A DNA stretch of 64,000 nt from Sphingomonas abietis (GCF_027625475.1 NZ_CP115174.1:3876501-3940500), one strand, 5' to 3'; shown: positions 28,839 through 39,138, counted from the stretch's first letter. Numbers and translations are program-made. Notes: generated from the sequence alone by a model not told the origin.

Positions 28839-28844
28839 CCCCGC

Positions 28845-29618
28845 TCAGGGCATATCGACGATCGAGATCGCCGCCGGGGCCGGCCGGGCGAGGGCGGCGG
28901 CGATCGCCTTCTGCGCGATCGGCGCCATCACCGCATAGCCGATCTTGTTGGGATGGACGCCGTCCAGCGCCCATCCGGCGTGGAAGCCGCCATGGCCGTC
29001 CTGCAACGCCGACCAATAGTCGGCATAGACCGAGCCGGTCTCGGCGGCGTAGGTCTTCAGCCAGGCGTTGAGCGCCTCGATCTTGTCGGTGACGGCGAGG
29101 CCGGGTGCCCACGGCAGGCGGGCGGCGGGCGGCACCGAGGCGATGATCACCCGCACGCCATGGGCGTGGGCGAGTTCCATCATCGATCGGATGTTGGCCT
29201 GCGTTTCCTCCATCGTCATCGGGCCGGTATTGCCGGCGATATCGTTGGTGCCGGCGAGGATCTGCACGACGGCGGGGTGGAGATCGAGCACGTCCTGCCG
29301 GAAACGCAGCAGGATCTGCGGCGTCGTCTGCCCGCTGATCCCGCGGCCGACACGGCCGGCAGCAAAGAATTCGGGCACCATGCTGTGCCAGTTCTCGGTG
29401 ATCGAATCGCCCATGAAGACGATCCGCGGCTCCTTCGATCGCGCCGGCAGCGCCGCGTTCGCGGCCTTGTACTTGCCGAGCCACGGCCAGTCATTGTGCA
29501 GCCGCTCGTCATTCTCGCGGGCCCACTGGTCCTTCTGGGCCTGGCTGGGTTCGGCATGCGCCAATGCCGGGATCGCGAGCGCAAACATGAGGGTGGCGAC
29601 ACCCGCGCGGAAGTTCAT
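28845..29618 (-). CDS. Exported SGNH/GDSL hydrolase
   Basis: A 257-residue periplasmic esterase-type protein. The signal peptide (MNFRAGVATLMFALAIPALAHA) is followed by an SGNH domain: block I FMGDSITENW (Ser), block II GRGISGQTT (Gly), block III LAGTNDI (Asn) and block V LDGVHPN (Asp-x-x-His). It likely deacetylates a carbohydrate or ester; the neighbouring sugar genes fit this. The ATG at 29618 has AGGAG eight bases upstream. The longer open frame lacks a signal peptide and was not used. Confidence 0.88.
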   Translation of the reverse strand: MNFRAGVATLMFALAIPALAHAEPSQAQKDQWARENDERLHNDWPWLGKYKAANAALPARSKEPRIVFMGDSITENWHSMVPEFFAAGRVGRGISGQTTPQILLRFRQDVLDLHPAVVQILAGTNDIAGNTGPMTMEETQANIRSMMELAHAHGVRVIIASVPPAARLPWAPGLAVTDKIEALNAWLKTYAAETGSVYADYWSALQDGHGGFHAGWALDGVHPNKIGYAVMAPIAQKAIAAALARPAPAAISIVDMP

Positions 29619-29961
29619 GGGCATTTCTCCTAGTGGTTGCGGGACAGATGCGCGAAGCCCGTGCCCTTGGCAATCGCGGAAGCCTGCGCCGCACGCACGG
29701 CCGCCAGCCCACCCGAAAAAGGCAGGGGCAGCATCCTCTTCACCATCGACGGCAAGACCTGTCGCAGCCCTCTGCGGAGCGGCCGCCCAAGGGCATCCCG
29801 GCGGGGCGGCTTCGCCGATCGGAAGGCCGCGCCGATCGGCCCGCGCCTCTGCGTCGGCGACATGTCTGCGTCGGCGAGATGGCGCGGATGTTCGAGCCGA
29901 TCGCGTCGCCGCCGCGGCACTGAGGCTTGACCGGCCGGGGGCGCTCCGTCCAACTGTGGCC
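29619..29961. other. 343-base gap between divergent genes
   Basis: This gap separates the SGNH hydrolase and Gfo/Idh genes and must hold both promoters. Open frames exist on both strands, but none has a recognisable domain or ribosome-binding site. One short direct repeat (CTGCGTCGGCGA twice, 29850-29878) is visible. No clear LacI-type operator palindrome was found. Confidence 0.5.
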
Positions 29962-31011
29962 ATGACAACATCCTCCCCCATCGGGGTCGGGCTGGTCGGC
30001 TATGGCCTGGCCGGTGCCGTGCTCCACGCCCCCATCATCGAGGCGCTGCCCGATTATCGCATCGCCGCCGTGATGACGTCACGCGCCGAAGCGGCCGAGC
30101 GGCGGGACGCGCCGGCGGTGGTCAGCGACATCGAGGCGCTGCTGGCGATCGACGCGGTGGAGCTGGTGGTGGTGGTGACGCCCAACGACCTCCATTTCGC
30201 CCATGCCGAGGCCGCGCTGCGGGCCGGCCGGCATGTCGTGATCGACAAGCCGATGACCCCGGACGTCGACACCTGCGATCGGCTGATCGACCTCGCCGCC
30301 GAAACCGGGCGGGTGCTCTCGGTCTATCATAACCGGCGCTGGGACGGGGATTTCCTGGCCGCACGGGCACGGATCGCGGCGGGCGGACTTCCTGCCCTCT
30401 ATGAGGCGCGCTGGGATCGCTTCCGGCCCGAGGCCGCCCAGGTCTGGCGCAACACGCCGCGCCCCGGCGCGGGATTATTCTGGGATCTCGGCGCGCATCT
30501 GATCGATCAGGCCGTCACCCTGTTCGGTTGGCCCGACCGGATGACCGCCGACATCGCGACCCAGCGCGAGGGCGCGGGTGCTGACGATTATTTCGAGCTG
30601 AGCCTGCAATATGGCGAGCGCCGCGCGATCCTGTCCGCGGCCACGCTGGTCGCGGCGACGCGGCCGCACATGGCGCTGCACGGCGTCGCGGGAAGCTGGT
30701 GGACCGAGGGCCTCGATCCGCTCGAGGCGGCGCTGCGCGCCGGCCGCCGGCCTTCCGAGCCGGGGTTCGTCGCCAGCCTGCCGGATATCCCGGCCTTCAC
30801 CGCCACGGCCGATGGCGAACGCCTGCCCGCTCCGGTTTCGGCAGGCGACCCTTACGCCTTCTACCGGCTGATGGCGGCGGCGATCCGGACGGGCAGTCCG
30901 CCCCCGGTCGATCCGGTCGAGGCCCGCAACATCGTCGCCCTGATCGCCGCCGCCCATGCCGGCGCGCCGCTGCCGCCGCCCCGCTTGCATGATAGCGTGG
31001 GACGCGTCTAA
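29962..31011 (+). CDS. Gfo/Idh/MocA family oxidoreductase
   Basis: A 349-residue NAD(P)-dependent sugar or inositol dehydrogenase type protein. The Rossmann fold begins VGLVGYGLAGAVLHAPII, VVVVTPNDLHFAHAEAAL follows, and the catalytic DKPMT motif lies near residue 96. FWDLGAHLIDQA supplies the C-terminal His of the active site. The sequence resembles YdgJ/scyllo-inositol dehydrogenase-like members; the substrate is unassigned. It is followed after 33 bases by a LacI regulator, suggesting a sugar-responsive unit. Confidence 0.88.
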   Translation: MTTSSPIGVGLVGYGLAGAVLHAPIIEALPDYRIAAVMTSRAEAAERRDAPAVVSDIEALLAIDAVELVVVVTPNDLHFAHAEAALRAGRHVVIDKPMTPDVDTCDRLIDLAAETGRVLSVYHNRRWDGDFLAARARIAAGGLPALYEARWDRFRPEAAQVWRNTPRPGAGLFWDLGAHLIDQAVTLFGWPDRMTADIATQREGAGADDYFELSLQYGERRAILSAATLVAATRPHMALHGVAGSWWTEGLDPLEAALRAGRRPSEPGFVASLPDIPAFTATADGERLPAPVSAGDPYAFYRLMAAAIRTGSPPPVDPVEARNIVALIAAAHAGAPLPPPRLHDSVGRV

Positions 31012-31044
31012 CTGCGGCCACGGGAGCAGGAGTGGGGATACGCT

Positions 31045-32073
31045 TTGACCAGGAAGCCGGCGACACGACATGCCACGATCACCGACGTCGCCGACGCTGC
31101 CGGTGTCTCGATCAAGACGGTGTCGCGCGTCTTCAACGATGAGCCCAATGTCCGCCCGCTGACCCGTGATCGGGTGGTGAAGGCGGCGCTGGACCTCGAT
31201 TATCACCCCAATGTCGCCGCCCGCAGCCTCGCCGGCCGCCGATCCTTCCTGATCGGCCTCGCTTATGAGAATCCCAGTCCCAACTATGTCGTCGATCTCC
31301 AGACCGGCGCGCTGGAGCGGCTGAAGGGCGAGCGCTACCGCCTGCTGGTGCTGCCGTTCGCCGATGTCGGCGCGGCGTCCGGCAAGATGCAGGCGATCGC
31401 GCGCGCGTCCGGGCTCGACGGGATCGTGCTCGCCCCGCCGCTCTGCGACGATGCCGCGACGGTGGCGGAACTGGAAGCCTGCGGCCTGCCCTATGCGCGG
31501 ATCGCGCCGACCACCGACGGCAGCCATGCTCCCGATGTCGCGATGGACGATCGCGCGGCGACGCAGGCGGTGATCGATCACCTCGTCGGCCTCGGCCACA
31601 GGCGGATCGGCATCGTGCGGGGCGATCCCAGCCACGCCTCGGCGACCGCCCGGCTGGAAGGCTATCGGGCCGGCCTCAAGGCCCATGGCCTGACGGCCGA
31701 TCCCGTGCTGGAGGCGCAGGGCGCCTACACCTTCGCCTCCGGCTATGCGGCGGGCAAGGCGCTGCTCGCGCTCGCCGATCGCCCGACCGCGATCTTCGCG
31801 AGCAACGACGACATGGCGGCCGGCGTGCTCAATGCCGCCTATGAGGCCGGCGTGTCCGTGCCGGGCGCGCTTTCGGTGGTGGGATTCGATGACAGCAACA
31901 TCGCCTCGGTGGTCTGGCCGCGCCTGACCACGGTCCACCAGCCGATCCGGGAAATGGCCCATGACGCGACCGGCGCGCTGCTCGCGCTGATCGAGCATCA
32001 GGAAGCCCCGCCGCACCAGACGATGCCGTTCCAGCTCGTCGTGCGGGGATCGACCGGCCCGGCCCGCGCCTGA
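31045..32073 (+). CDS. LacI-family transcriptional regulator
   Basis: A 342-residue repressor-type protein. The HTH (residues about 10-32, ITDVADAAGVSIKTVSRVFN) and hinge (NVAARSLAGRR) precede a periplasmic-binding-like effector domain with DDRAATQAVIDHLVGLGHRRIGIV and IFASNDDMAAGVL. The start is a TTG with GGGGA upstream; no ATG fits. The effector is probably a sugar or its phosphate, given the ROK kinase 32 bases downstream and the Gfo/Idh dehydrogenase upstream. Operator sites were not identified. Confidence 0.88.
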   Translation: MTRKPATRHATITDVADAAGVSIKTVSRVFNDEPNVRPLTRDRVVKAALDLDYHPNVAARSLAGRRSFLIGLAYENPSPNYVVDLQTGALERLKGERYRLLVLPFADVGAASGKMQAIARASGLDGIVLAPPLCDDAATVAELEACGLPYARIAPTTDGSHAPDVAMDDRAATQAVIDHLVGLGHRRIGIVRGDPSHASATARLEGYRAGLKAHGLTADPVLEAQGAYTFASGYAAGKALLALADRPTAIFASNDDMAAGVLNAAYEAGVSVPGALSVVGFDDSNIASVVWPRLTTVHQPIREMAHDATGALLALIEHQEAPPHQTMPFQLVVRGSTGPARA

Positions 32074-32105
32074 CGGCCGCAGACCATGACCCACAGGAGA
32101 CGATG

Positions 32106-33002
32106 ATGACCGACGCCCCGCTCGTGGCCGGCGTGGAACTGGGCGGCACCAAATGCGTCTGCGTGCTGGCGACCGGGCCGGGCGACATCCGCGCCGAGGC
32201 GCGGGTGCCGACGACGACGCCCGGCGAGACGCTGCCCGCGATCGAGGCGATCCTCGATCGCTGGGCGCAGGAGCATCGCTTCGCCGCGCTCGGCCTGGCG
32301 AGCTTCGGCCCCGTCGATGTCGATCGGGCGTCCCCCACTTATGGCGCGATCACCGCCACCCCCAAGCCCGGCTGGCGCCATGTCGATGTCGCGCAGCGGC
32401 TGATCGCACGCTTCGCCGTGCCGACCGGCTTCGATACCGACGTCTCGGGCGCGGCGCTCGCCGAAGGGCGATGGGGCGGTGCCCAGGGGCTGGAGAGCTT
32501 CTGCTACGTCACCGTCGGCACCGGTGTCGGCGTCGGCGTCATCTCGTCCGGCCAGCCGGTGCGGGGGCTGGGCCATGCCGAGGTCGGCCATCTGCGCATC
32601 GCGCGCGCGCCGGGCGACAGCTGGCCGGGCGCGTGCATCTATCACGGCGGCTGCGTCGAAGGGCTGGCATCCGGCTTCGCGGTGGAGCAGCGAACCGGGC
32701 AGCGCGGCGAGACCATCGGTGCGGACGATCCGGTGTGGGGGCTGGTCGCCCATGCGCTCGGCGGCATGTGCCATAATCTGGTGCTGACCGCGGTGCCGCA
32801 GCGCATCCTGATCGGCGGCGGCGTCGCCACCAAGCAGCCCCAGCTGATCCCGCTGATCCGCGCCGCGCTGATCGAGAGCCTCGCCGGCTATGCCGAGGCC
32901 GATCGCATCGCCGCCCAGATCGACGCCTTCATCGTGCCGCCGGCACTGGGCGATCAGGCCGGCCCGATGGGCGCCATCGCGCTGGGACTGGACGCGCTCT
33001 AA
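32106..33002 (+). CDS. ROK-family sugar kinase (fructokinase type)
   Basis: About 298 residues. The ATP site is VAGVELGGTKCVCVLAT, and the ROK zinc motif is visible as GHAEVGHLRI followed by PGACIYHGGCVEGLASG (one His, three Cys region). The catalytic Asp is in TDVSGAALAEG, where family members usually have DxNAAALGE; here Ser replaces Asn. The best family fit is fructokinase/mannokinase. ATGs at 32103 and 32106 are both possible; 32106 has AGGAG at six-base spacing. It ends the sugar cluster. Confidence 0.87.
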   Translation: MTDAPLVAGVELGGTKCVCVLATGPGDIRAEARVPTTTPGETLPAIEAILDRWAQEHRFAALGLASFGPVDVDRASPTYGAITATPKPGWRHVDVAQRLIARFAVPTGFDTDVSGAALAEGRWGGAQGLESFCYVTVGTGVGVGVISSGQPVRGLGHAEVGHLRIARAPGDSWPGACIYHGGCVEGLASGFAVEQRTGQRGETIGADDPVWGLVAHALGGMCHNLVLTAVPQRILIGGGVATKQPQLIPLIRAALIESLAGYAEADRIAAQIDAFIVPPALGDQAGPMGAIALGLDAL

Positions 33003-33178
33003 CAGCGTCGCCCGACACGCCTCCCCCCGGCCCGGGGTGCGGCTTCGCCACGAACCGGCCATCCGGCCCGCGAGCGCCGCCTGACGCGCGCCAGGCAGTG
33101 GTGCATCGCGCCCGGCCGACCGGCGATGATCTTCCCCCGCCCCCGCCCCGGTTAGGCTCGATGGTCGTTCAGGCCAGG

Positions 33179-33218
33179 ACAAAAAAAGGGAGCCGGCCGA
33201 AGCCGACTCCCCTCTTTT
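33179..33218 (-). terminator. Rho-independent terminator of the OmpA gene
   Basis: Read on the minus strand: AAAAGAGGGGAGTCGGCTTC, then GGCCGGCTCCCTTTTTTT. A GGGAGTCGGC/GCCGGCTCCC stem is followed by a T run. It lies 35 bases beyond the ompA stop. The remainder of the 250-base gap to the ROK kinase (33003-33178) shows nothing clear. Confidence 0.85.
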
Positions 33219-33252
33219 CCGAAATCCCCGAAGGGATCCCGCATCGAGAACC

Positions 33253-34350
<1,098 letters not shown>

Positions 34351-34547
34351 AATAATCCCCTTTCAATCAATTCCCGTCTGGGAACGGATAAAAGCCTAAC
34401 CAAAGCGGAATATCCGCGCAAGCGCGCATATTCCCACACTGTTGCCAGATTGCCACAAACCCGCGGTTGCTTGTTGTGTTTCCTCCCCGGCAAGCGGCTG
34501 CTCAACACGCCACCGGGCAATCGGTTTCGCCGTGCTGCAAAAAAACT

Positions 34548-35048
34548 TCAATCCGCGATCAGGCCGTGGCTGCGAAGGGCCGCGAGCACGGCGGATATCG
34601 CATCGCGCGCCGCGCTGTCCGCCACCGTTCCGCCGGCCGGATCGGGGATCGCCGACTGTTGCCTTCCGACCACTTGCACGCCGGCCACGGTCAGCCGGCC
34701 GGCGGCGATGTCGCCGATCCGCCATGCGGTGCCATCAAAGCATGCAAGGAGGCGATCGGCAACCGACCAGATCGCCATGCCGTCGCGCGGCGCCACGAAG
34801 CGCCAGCCGCCTTCCGTCCATCCGGCGAGCGCCTGTGGCTGCCCGGCCCACGCGCCGCTCGGCGCGGCGCCGACGATCCAGCATTGCCCGACGATCGGCG
34901 CGGGCGGCGGATCGTTCAGCGCCACCGCCTCCACCGTCGGCTGGAGCAGCAGGTCGGCACGGGCGAGCGCCTCGTTGTGGAACAATTCCTTCTGCGCCTG
35001 CCCGGCGGCGAGCAACGGCAGGGCAAAGCGGGCGGTGGCGTCGGACAT
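34548..35048 (-). CDS. DUF2793 domain protein at the end of the GTA-like cluster
   Basis: The 166-residue protein has the DUF2793 pattern: ARFALPLLAAGQAQKELFHNEAL, VGQCWIVGAAPSGAWAGQ, and GWRFVAPRDGMAIW. The family often sits downstream of tail-hub genes in alphaproteobacterial phages and GTA clusters, where a fibre or carbohydrate-contact role is suspected. It follows the hub-protein remnant by 13 bases. It appears intact, unlike the structural genes upstream of it. Confidence 0.82.
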   Translation of the reverse strand: MSDATARFALPLLAAGQAQKELFHNEALARADLLLQPTVEAVALNDPPPAPIVGQCWIVGAAPSGAWAGQPQALAGWTEGGWRFVAPRDGMAIWSVADRLLACFDGTAWRIGDIAAGRLTVAGVQVVGRQQSAIPDPAGGTVADSAARDAISAVLAALRSHGLIAD

Positions 35049-35061
35049 GTCGGGCTCCCGG

Positions 35062-36459
35062 TCAGGCGGTGAAGATGGCGGGCGGCAGCGACGCGGCGGT
35101 CGTGCCGATCTGGGCGATCGCCACCGACACCGGCCCGTCGCCGCCGATCGCCGCGAGGGTGGCGGCCTCGATGGTCAGCGCCGGCATGGTCGCGACGAGG
35201 GTCTGGGGCTGGCCATCGGCCCGGCTCGCGACCAGCTGGTAGCGTTCGCTTTCCTCGGCAAGCGGCGCGTCGATCGCGTCCAGCCAGTCCCAGCCCAGCC
35301 GGCTCCGGCGGGTCCAGCCGACATCGAGCGCGCCGTCCGCCCTCGCCGTCACCGACAGGCCGATCGGCGCCGGCGGGCGCAGCGCGCGGGCCTGGAACAT
35401 GATCGTCGCTTCGGCCGCGGCCGGGTCTCCCGCGCCGGTGGCCGCAACGCGGATGCTGCGCCCGATCGCCGAGACCGGGAGGGGCCAGCCGAGCAGGCTG
35501 TCGGCATCGATCAGCACGAAGCGATCGCCGATTGCATGGCCCACCGTCGCCCATTCGCTGCCCCGGCGCCCCCGCAGCAGGCCGCCGAGCCGGAAGATCC
35601 GGGGGGCGACCTGCTCGGCGGTCGCGAACTGGACCAGCTCGTCGCCGATCAGCGCGAGGTTGGCGGTCGCGGATCCGGCGGTGGCGTCGCTCCCGGCCAG
35701 CGCCATGCCGTCGTTCAGCAGCAGGATATCGACGCTGTTCACGCCGTCGCGCAGCCGCGTGCTACCGGGGCCGAGCACCGTCGCGGCCTGGCCGATGATC
35801 GCCGGCCGCGCGGTCTGCCCGATCGGCTGCCAGCTGGCGCCGTCATCGAGGCTGAGGCTCAGCGCCGCCCGGCGCCAGCCCGCCGACACCCCGGCGGCGG
35901 CGATCAGCAGCGTGGGAGCAGCCGCCAGATCGTCACCCAGCGACGGCAGGTCGAGCAGTGCGAGGCTGGTCGGCCCGAGCGGCACGTCCGCCTGCGGCAG
36001 CCCCGACCCGGCGCTGGCCGGCGGCAGGACGCCGCCGCCCCCGGCGAGCCGCTGGGCGGTGAGGGTCAGCCGCATCGCCTCGAAGCGGCGCTCGGTGATC
36101 CGCCAGCGCCCGCTGTGCCCCGGCAGCGTGACCAGCGCACCCGCCGCCAGATCGAGATGCCGCCACGGCACGGCGATCTGCGCGATCGTCCGCCCCGCCC
36201 ATTCGCGCGCCAGCCGCGCCTCGACGATCCCCCGCGCGGTCGCCGCGTCGATCATCGCCGGCAGCGCGATCGTGCCGGCCCGTCGCGCCGAGACGTCGCG
36301 GCGCGCGCTCTGCGATCCCAGCTGATAATCGAGCGCCGGATCATAATAGCTGATCGTCAGCGCCGCGTTGAGCGTGCCGGCCGCCTGGCGCTCGATGGCG
36401 ATCCGCGCCGGCGCATCCTGGCCGGCGACGGCGGTGCCCAGCGCGTCGGCGTCGACCGG
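35062..36459 (-). pseudogene. C-terminal remnant of the GTA baseplate hub protein (gp15-like)
   Basis: About 465 residues match the C-terminal part of the large GTA tail/hub protein: VDADALGTAVAGQDAPARIAI, ISYYDPALDYQLGSQSARR, IAQIAVPWRHLDLAAGALV and RIFRLGGLLRGRRGSEWA. The N-terminal part of a normal hub protein is missing, along with a native start. In this frame, sequence upstream of about 36459 is only antisense-like noise overlapping the tape-measure gene. The join to the tape measure is out of frame, so this part is probably not translated. Confidence 0.8.
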
Positions 36460-37019
36460 ACGGCGCGCGCCACCTGCCGGCTCGATTGGGCGAGCGATCG
36501 CGGTTCGGTGCCGGCCGGCGCGTTGATGCTGATCGCGACGCGCACGTCGCGCGACGGCGCGGCGGCAGCGCCGGCGGCGATGCTGCCGGCGGCGGCCGGC
36601 ACGAACCATTCCGGCCCGCGCTCGCCGACCAGGTAGGGCCGCCCCGGCGACACCGGGCCGCCGGTCGCACGGCCGGGCGCACCGAGCAGCGAGGAGAGCA
36701 ACCCGCTGCCCAGCGACAGCAGACCGCCACCGCTCCCACCCGATCCGCCGCCGCCACCGAACAGCGCGGCGAGGCCGCCCTTCACCGCCTGCGCGGCGAT
36801 CCCGGACAGCACCGCCAGCGCGGTCTTCTCCAGATCGGCGAAGCCGAGCTTGCCGGAACGCACCGCGCGGGCGAGCCCGTTCTCGATCAGTGTCGCGGCC
36901 TGATCGGCACCGGTGCCGAGCGCGGTCTGGAGCGATGCCTGCATCGCCGCCGTATCCTGCGCGAAGGCCTGGGTGTCGGCGCGGACGCCGATCATCAGCG
37001 TCTCGATTGTCTCATCCAT
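36357..37019 (-). CDS. GTA tape-measure-like protein (gp11-like) with altered C-terminus
   Basis: The first 188 residues look like a complete short GTA tail tape measure: DTQAFAQDTAAMQASLQTAL, a Gly-rich hydrophobic stretch (residues 80-115), then RATGGPVSPGRPYLVGERGPE and SSRQVARAVR. After about 36456 the frame runs out of register through the hub-protein remnant, adding about 32 foreign residues before a stop. The start overlaps the stop of the preceding chaperone-like gene by eight bases. Protein function in a particle is doubtful because the head genes are absent. Confidence 0.75.
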   Translation of the reverse strand: MDETIETLMIGVRADTQAFAQDTAAMQASLQTALGTGADQAATLIENGLARAVRSGKLGFADLEKTALAVLSGIAAQAVKGGLAALFGGGGGSGGSGGGLLSLGSGLLSSLLGAPGRATGGPVSPGRPYLVGERGPEWFVPAAAGSIAAGAAAAPSRDVRVAISINAPAGTEPRSLAQSSRQVARAVRSTPTRWAPPSPARMRRRGSPSSARRPARSTRR

Positions 37020-37254
37020 CGGGGAATTGCTCCTTGAGCGCGGCGATGGTCGCGGCGGCGGGCGGCGGCGCGATCTCGGCCACCGGGCCGGCCAGCGCGG
37101 TCAGCACCGTTTCGAGTTCGGCCGGGGTGGCGCGCCAGAAGTCGTCGGGCCGCCAGCCGGCCAGCGCCCCCGCAATGCCGGCGAGGCGGACGGCGCGCCC
37201 CGAAAATGTCTCCACTCCGTCCGGGACGAACGGGGGCGCCGCCCGCCGCATCAC
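37012..37254 (-). CDS. GTA tail assembly chaperone-like protein (gp10.1-like)
   Basis: An 80-residue protein: FSGRAVRLAGIAGALAGWRP, DDFWRATPAELETVLTAL, and a C-terminal LKEQFPD. This is the small phage tail assembly chaperone found between gp10 and gp11 in RcGTA-type clusters. It overlaps the preceding gp10-like gene by four bases and the tape measure by eight. Apparently intact. Confidence 0.78.
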   Translation of the reverse strand: MMRRAAPPFVPDGVETFSGRAVRLAGIAGALAGWRPDDFWRATPAELETVLTALAGPVAEIAPPPAAATIAALKEQFPDG

Positions 37255-37601
37255 AGGCCCTTGACGATCTGGCCGAGCAGAGTGCGGAGCACCGGGGTCA
37301 GCACCGCGATACCGGCGTCGACCACCTGCTCGCCGAAGCCCTCGCTGGTCAGCGTATCGGGCCGGCCGACGAGGCAGTGGAAGACCAGCGTGATCGTGTC
37401 GGCGAGGGTCAGCTTGCCCGCCGCCGCCTGCTCGACCAGCGCGAACAGCGGGCCGACCTGCTGCTCGGCGGCGACCAGCGCCTGGAAGCTGGGGCGGACG
37501 GTCAACACCTGCCCGCCGAGGGTCAGCGCAGTTTCGCCCCGCGCCGGATTGGGGACCACACCGGGCGCCAGGTTCGCCGCCGGATCGGCCGCGCCGCTCA
37601 C
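37251..37601 (-). CDS. GTA gp10-like protein (gene transfer agent family)
   Basis: The 116-residue protein has VPNPARGETALTLGGQVLTV and RPSFQALVAAEQQVGPLFAL, a pattern typical of the GTA gp10 family (PF11836 as recalled), which sits between the major tail protein and the tape measure. It overlaps the upstream portal-tail fusion by four bases. No damage is evident. Confidence 0.8.
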   Translation of the reverse strand: MSGAADPAANLAPGVVPNPARGETALTLGGQVLTVRPSFQALVAAEQQVGPLFALVEQAAAGKLTLADTITLVFHCLVGRPDTLTSEGFGEQVVDAGIAVLTPVLRTLLGQIVKGL

Positions 37602-39094
37602 AGCGACACCACCTGGCCGGAGGATTCCAGCGCCAGCGTATAGGCGCGCTCGCCGTTGAAATCGCCGGAATAATCGAGCTTGGTGAGGAGGAAGCGGCCC
37701 TGCATCGTCTCGCCGCTGGCGAAGCTCAGCCGGTAATCGTCGAGGGTGCCGGCCAGCGCATTGGCCTTCAGCCGCGCCTCCGCCGCCGATCCGGTGAACA
37801 CGCCGCTGCCCGCCACCGAGACGCTGCGCGTGCCGGCGCCGGACAGCAGCTCGCGCCAGCCGCCGCTATCCTTGTTGGTAATCGCCACCTGTTCGCCGGC
37901 GATCGAGAGCATGGTGGTGCGCAAGCCGGCCACCGTCGCATAGACCGGCGTGGCGCTGCCGTCGCCGACCTTGAGCAGGAAGCCGAGCATCTGGCGCTTC
38001 TCGTCGTCGGAAAGGAAATCGGCATCGGCGACCTGCGCCCACAGCGCCTGGCGGTCGATCGCCAGCGCCGGGATCCTGTCGAGGTCGATCGCGAGGCCGA
38101 GCGCCGGCCACCACGCCGCCAGCCCGGTACGCAGCGCGTCGACGATCTTGCCGGCCAGCGGCAATATGGTCAGCCGCCACAGCGCGCGATTGGCCTCCGC
38201 ATAATTGGCATAGCTGTTGTCGCCGGGCAGGCCGAGCAGCATCGACGGCACCCCGAAGGCGAGCGCGATCTCGCGCGCGGCGGCGGCCTTCAGGTTGATG
38301 AAGTCCATGTCGGCAGGCGTCAGGCTCAGCGCCTGCCATTTGAGCCCGCCTTCCAGCAGCATCGGCCGCCCGGCATTGCCCGCGCCTGCAAAGCTCGCCT
38401 CCATCTCGGCCTTCACCCGATCGAACTGCTCGCGCGAGAGCGTCGCGCCCGGCTCGCCCGGATCGTAGACGAGCGCGCCCGAAGGCCGCGCCGCATTGTC
38501 GAGCAGCGCCTTGTTCCAGCGCGTCGCGGCGTTGTGGATCGCCACCGGCCCGGAGGCGGCGCCGAGCGAGCCCAGGCCATAATGGTCGTCGAGCGGATGG
38601 GGCGCGCGGATATGGACCAGCCCCGGCCGCCCGTCCGCGCCGATCGCCGGCAGCCGCATCGCCTGGCCGGCGGCGCGATAGAGATAGGCGACCGGCCAGC
38701 CGCTCGCATCGGCCTCGACGGTGACGCGCTCGGGCCGCAGCGGATACAGCATCGCCGGCACGCCATCGGCATCGGCCATGATCTGGACGAAGGCATTGCC
38801 ATGGAGCAGCAGCTGGGTGGCGATCGTCTCGATCAGCGCGCCCGTCACCAGCGCGCCTATCACCAGCGCGGATGCCGGATGCCCGTCCGGGGTCGCATCG
38901 ACGGTGATGCTGCCCGCCCCCTCGGCGACGATGCGGACGGCGCGCTGCGCCACCGCATTGCCGAGATAGGCGGCACGCAGCTGCGCCTCATAGCCGCTCG
39001 GCCATTCGCCGCCGGATACGCCGGGCGTGGCGAAGGCGCGCGTCAGCGTCGGCCGCGCCGCCGGGCGGGCCGCCTTCCAGGAAAACAAGCGCAT
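37598..39094 (-). CDS. In-frame fusion of GTA portal protein (gp3) to major tail protein (gp9)
   Basis: Residues 1-371 are an HK97-type portal protein (QLLLHGNAFVQIM, RPSGALVYDPGEPG, FGVPSMLLGLPGDNSYANY, DADFLSDDEKRQMLG). From about residue 372 the sequence becomes the TP901-1-type major tail protein (LLKVGDGSATPVYATVAGLRT, DSGGWRELLSGAG, MQGRFLLTKLDYSGDF). In intact GTAs these are separate genes divided by protease, capsid and connector genes. A precise in-frame deletion joining them near 37981 explains the structure. Both halves read cleanly. A useful function for the hybrid is unlikely but untested. Confidence 0.85.
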   Translation of the reverse strand: MRLFSWKAARPAARPTLTRAFATPGVSGGEWPSGYEAQLRAAYLGNAVAQRAVRIVAEGAGSITVDATPDGHPASALVIGALVTGALIETIATQLLLHGNAFVQIMADADGVPAMLYPLRPERVTVEADASGWPVAYLYRAAGQAMRLPAIGADGRPGLVHIRAPHPLDDHYGLGSLGAASGPVAIHNAATRWNKALLDNAARPSGALVYDPGEPGATLSREQFDRVKAEMEASFAGAGNAGRPMLLEGGLKWQALSLTPADMDFINLKAAAAREIALAFGVPSMLLGLPGDNSYANYAEANRALWRLTILPLAGKIVDALRTGLAAWWPALGLAIDLDRIPALAIDRQALWAQVADADFLSDDEKRQMLGFLLKVGDGSATPVYATVAGLRTTMLSIAGEQVAITNKDSGGWRELLSGAGTRSVSVAGSGVFTGSAAEARLKANALAGTLDDYRLSFASGETMQGRFLLTKLDYSGDFNGERAYTLALESSGQVVSL

Positions 39095-39110
39095 GAGGAT
39101 CTCCTGTTAA

Positions 39111-39138
39111 ATCCTCCCCAAGCTCGCTTGGGGAGGAT
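39111..39138. repeat. Palindrome ATCCTCCCCAAGC-n2-GCTTGGGGAGGAT
   Basis: A 13-bp perfect inverted repeat with a two-base loop, between the terminase remnant and the portal fusion. A near-identical palindrome is at 41042-41073. It breaks what is normally a tight GTA operon. Confidence 0.88.

Noticed and set aside
29619..29981. N-terminal extension of the SGNH hydrolase
   Set aside because: The open frame continues upstream, but a signal peptide with a well-placed AGGAG begins at 29618, and the extension is low-complexity Arg/Ala.
31045..33002. LacI-type operator palindromes for the sugar cluster
   Set aside because: Searched by eye in 29619-29961 and the short gaps; no convincing central-CG palindrome was found.
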